From Echinococcus granulosus (Eukaryota; Platyhelminthes; Cestoda; Cyclophyllidea; Taeniidae): DNA of 64,000 nt. Location: contig NW_020170422.1 in assembly GCF_000524195.1 (NCBI RefSeq), positions 581,603 to 645,602 on the forward strand, in the 5' to 3' direction. The notes below the pieces were generated by a model. That model worked only from the letters and a program-made list of their open reading frames with translations. It was not told the origin of the DNA and searched no databases. Both the position numbers and the translations under genes were made by a program. Of this stretch, positions 60,531-64,000 are shown piece after piece (the first letter of the stretch is position 1; each line of letters starts with the position of its first letter).

Positions 60531-61843
60531 ATTTTTCCCCGTTTGACTGTATGAAGGGCAGTTTGGCATTACCTCTTCACTAAACACAACTATTATGGCA
60601 CTCTCATGATACCTAGAACATTGTGATAATTAAATACCATCTCTCCGATTGAAATGCAAACATTTCTTAACGCCTACTTACACTTGAGAAGTAGGGCGCA
60701 AAATAGCTGCTACCACATTTGAATATTCCACATGTGGAAATTGTGCCACTACTGCCTACTCGAGTGCCCCAATTTCCTGCATTTGCCACCACATCATATC
60801 CTCCTTCTTGATGCTTGTAGGCTGCTAAATGTTGCACACTGGGATGCCGAAATGAAAGTGGAAAGCCATCATTCATCTCACACACTCATTTAACCGCTGC
60901 CTATTGGGGAAGACAAGCATGTTGTCTAGATCTCTTAAGCAGCCTTAAATTTAGCACTAACACTTTCATGCTTCTGCATTAAATTACTCTGCTTTCAGTT
61001 GGTGTCAGACAGTGACTTGACAACTTGTTCAGCGTGACCCATCCCCTTGTGCGCTCAGTCGTCCTACTTCGAAAGACCTTACATTTTGCTTTCATTGCAA
61101 GTAGTGTGCAGACACTCAAATTGGAGAGAACATTGACTTTGGCGATGATGTATTACTTTTGGGAGAACGAATGCTGAATGTGGGCATGGGACCACCTTTG
61201 TAGGGAAAAGGGAAGCCCAGTAATAAGTCGAAGCATTTGAAGTTGAGACGTTTTTTCCCATATTGCTCACACGAGTAAATCCATTTCAAATCGAGACAAT
61301 CGAATGAAAGTGCCAAAGTTTTGTATTATTAAATAAACACACATCCGCTATAAAAGGCATGTTATTTTTAGGTGAAGACGAGTGATTGGCGACTGGTGCA
61401 TCCTCTGCTGCATTGTTAACCTGCAGTGGAGGAGATCAGTTGGACAACCTCAAAATGCGATGCATTTGAATAAAACAGTGAGTAATTTTCACAGAGCTAC
61501 AAGAGAGTTCAAGCATGGACCACCGTGATGCAAGCAGATAGTACTCAATAGATTGCAGAAGTGAAGGCAGATCTGCTGGTGGAGATGGCACTTTCTTTGT
61601 CCCCTACACACAACGAATGCTTTCAATGATATCACATAATAGATGGATGTGGCTCTATTATATACTGTGGAATGATGCGCATTGACGATGGACTTATTGT
61701 GGTTTGATCAATGCGTTCCCCATCTTATGACGCAGGACATGCCAATACAAATAGGAGTTAGTAAGTGGCATCCTTCCATGTGTAGTTGCGCAGCATAATC
61801 ACTGGCACTATGCTACCACTTGGCGGTGCTTCACTGTACTCAC

Positions 61844-62414
61844 GGCAATCAGAACTGGCAACTTCATCCCTCACTACCTGCACAGTCAATTCGCACAGGC
61901 AGTCGAACTTTCGTCTATTGTGGATGACTTCTCCAAGTGGAGAATGCGCAACCTTACACATGTAAAAGCCAGAGTAGTAAACTGACGCTTCCGTCAGTTG
62001 GGTCCGGTCTTCGTGCAGTTGAGCCAATCTTTTGGACATCACAGCTTAATTGGATAGTCTGAAACTGCACGTGACAAAGGCAGGAATGTTTCTGTCCTTG
62101 CCACTTTTGTCTGTGTCGCTACAGGGAATACGAATGATGGATTGCGCAGCATGTGTGTTGCGGTCACTCCATTTCACTTAACCCCAGATTTCTCTAGCAT
62201 TTCCTCCGAACATAGTGACAATAGTAGTAGTGGGATGAGGACGCAACTTGAAGACAAGCATAGTGAAAACATTCAACATGCGTGATCCAGTAGGGATAAG
62301 AGTCTGCGATTCCGCACATTCGGACATTTGACTCAAATGATCATTTTCATTCACGCATTTATGGGAATGCGTACATCCAATGGCATGCTTGAGCATCCCA
62401 TTGGGATGAGTGGG
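61844..62414 (-). CDS. putative Ig-like domain exons of an unrecognised surface or secreted protein
   Basis: Two minus-strand exons, 62414-62183 and 62044-61844, join in phase 1 over a 138-bp intron. The joined reading contains an Ig-type C-strand to F-strand pattern: REIWAVMSKRL, LTEASVYYSGFYMCKV (compare the Y-x-C of I-set domains) and FDCLCELTVQ. The first exon is cysteine-containing (CTHSHKCVNENDHLSQMSEC). The last donor may be GCC|GTGAGT (61844) or CAG|GTAGTG a little earlier. I do not recognise an orthologue. The join to the FN3-like exon at 62731 does not keep phase without another exon. Confidence 0.4.
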
Positions 62415-62730
62415 CTAAGGCCACTTCTGTTTTAAGCGTGTCGTCCAATACGCTTCGGCCCCACTGTCCACAAACATGTGATGGAGCACTGACTGATGTT
62501 AGCGACTAGCGACATGGAAATTATAAGGTATTTTTAAGTTGTAATATAAAGAGCTTCGACTTTGATGGCGTAACCCTACGCAATGCCTGTGGTGAGAAAC
62601 GCCGTGATATCGATATAAACAGCAAGGATCCGTTGCCTGCATCTACACTCTCACATTCCATCCATCCTACTGACTCAGCTTTGAAAACGATATAGCGAAA
62701 TAAAATCCATCTATTATAAATAGAACTTAC

Positions 62731-63127
62731 CAGTCTTGTATGTTTTAAGCCTTACTATGTGTCGTATGACACGAGTCTCATTCCGAAGTGCTTGCATGCT
62801 AATTTCGAATCCTGAGCTGAGCAGAATGTTGGTAAATCGGATTAATTTAGTTGCGATATTCACTTTTTCATGCAGGGGTTGCCCAGTTCCAGAGCTTGGT
62901 GTCACAGTCATTTCGATTTCATCTACGCCAACTTTCTGTAAATCCTCAGGTTCCCACCGTAGCACAAAAGTTTTATCGTTCGGCGAATACCAAACAAAGT
63001 AGTCCCAGAAAGTGGCGGGTCCTAACTGTCCATTTACTAAAAAAGGCATCGTACAGTAAGCATGTGGCACGCAGCTTGCTCCGCCCAGCGCAGTAAATGT
63101 GGAGCATTTGGTTCTAACTTGCTGACT
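62731..63127 (-). CDS. putative FN3-like domain exon
   Basis: A 397-bp minus-strand exon from an acceptor ACTACTAG to a consensus donor AAGACTG|GTAAGT. It reads a cysteine-containing lead (CSTFTALGGASCVPHAYC) and then a pattern typical of fibronectin III: WEPEDLQKVGVDEIEM, VNIATKLIRFTNIL, GFEISMQALRNETRV. Probably part of the same extracellular protein as the Ig-like exons at 61.8-62.4 kb. The protein is not identified and the start is outside the mapped exons. Confidence 0.4.
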
Positions 63128-64000
63128 CTAGTAGTCTTGGATAGGACTGCTTTAGTATACCTACTGTCAAGATGCAACAGTTAAGCAGTTTGTTCCAGTG
63201 ACAGGGGTTAGTTAGTATTAGCATAAAATGTGCCATTGTGCATTACAATCTCACGGGGATGCGTAAATTACTGTGATAAAGCAAACTGCATGTATAACTG
63301 ACCATACTACTTAACTTATTATAGTCACTTCTGTAGGTTAATATCCAACGTGATTCGGCTTAGTGATCATCGTTTGCTGTTTACCCACTTCTCATGTGTT
63401 CATTTATTCACAATACATTGAAGAAGGGAAACGGAGAGAGCACGGGTAGAGATGTCACATTCATGCCAAAATTAGCGTGATTTAATAAATGTGTCAAACA
63501 AAGTGAACGGTGTGGAAAGCGTTTATGTTTATCAAAAATGCGTTGTTGAGTTCAAAATTGAATTGATGCGCCTCTGTGCACGCACTGTGGGGAAAAGGTG
63601 AATGTATTATCTTTAAGACTACCTAAGAGACGAAGAAAATCGCAAATGCACATGTCACGAACTCGTCCCAGACAGCCGGTGCGAATATCCAGACTTGTGG
63701 ATACCACTGGTATTACCAAATTTGAAGAAGTTAGTAGTGACAATAATGGGTTCGCCCACAACCGACGTGAATAATGGTAGAAGACGGAGAGGAAACCGGG
63801 ATGTGTATCAGTAAACCAATAACACGTTGATGAAGCTATATATATGCATGTCCAGGCAGAATGCTTCGCCTATCACCGGAAAATCCCTTCCTGCATTGCA
63901 GCTGCATAGCGCATAATACATTCCTAAAACCTTTACGGAGGATGTGACAAGTAAGTGTGCATATTGAAATGCAGAGCCAAAGGGACAACGTGCTGCCCGA
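63128..64000. other. right window edge, nothing firmly assigned
   Basis: On the minus strand around 63625-63715 a short coding-like piece (SLDIRTGCLGRVRDMCICDF) ends at a CTTAG|GTAGTC donor and could be a further upstream exon of the Ig/FN3-like gene, but its phase does not fit the next exon. No other feature seen. Confidence 0.4.

Larger units (their letters stand above)
57312..60660. other. intergenic, one degenerate repeat, no supported gene
   Basis: Contains a TRIM-like internal domain at about 58700-59430 and a partial terminal repeat at 60385-60530. An AATAAA at 57896-57901 is far from the AP3S stop. The frame 59739-60077 (+) is lysine/arginine-rich (RPSKRSKRKAAHLRM...) and has an ATG, but no family was recognised and no splice partner found. 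Confidence 0.5.

Overview
This is nuclear DNA from an animal, most likely a parasitic flatworm and probably a tapeworm. All nine recognisable genes are intron-containing and conserved across animals. Six of their introns are only 34-36 bp long, a size known from flatworms. The space between genes is filled with degenerate copies of one small repeat family. It resembles the non-autonomous LTR elements (TRIMs) described in taeniid tapeworms, but I could not compare sequences. The species cannot be named from the window. A run of exactly 100 N (5100-5199) is a scaffold gap.

Layout, left to right: NDUFV2 (complex I 24 kDa subunit, +, 76-1029); a gene-poor stretch with solo repeats; CSE1L/exportin-2 (+, 18 exons, 8522-20589); about 10.5 kb of repeat-rich intergenic DNA; a MAP2K3/6-type kinase (-, 31162-33450) divergent from CAMKMT (+, 35010-37846); a repeat cluster (39.7-41.6 kb); AAMDC (+, 42007-43132); another full repeat (43.3-44.3 kb); PAAF1 (-, 45210-50580) divergent from RIDA (+, 51427-51928); a TRM9-type tRNA methyltransferase (+, 53462-54404, first exon not found); AP3S, the AP-3 sigma adaptin (+, 56484-57311); repeat and anonymous DNA; and at the right end weakly supported minus-strand exons with FN3-like and Ig-like character (61.8-63.1 kb).

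The genes are unrelated housekeeping functions: mitochondrial respiration, importin-alpha recycling, stress-kinase signalling, calmodulin methylation, proteasome regulation, reactive imine clean-up, wobble-uridine modification and vesicle sorting. They form no operon-like pathway. Two divergent pairs (MAP2K/CAMKMT and PAAF1/RIDA) may share promoter regions.

The most interesting unlabelled structure is the repeat family. It has a roughly 190-200 bp terminal direct repeat with TG...CA ends and a roughly 650 bp non-coding middle. Read on its own strand, it has a TGG-starting candidate primer-binding site just after the 5' repeat and a purine tract just before the 3' repeat. Several full copies and about a dozen solo terminal repeats are visible, all outside the mapped exons and introns. 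Exon boundaries below were placed by hand from reading-frame continuity, GT/AG (once GC/AG) signals and remembered family sequence; no alignment program was run.
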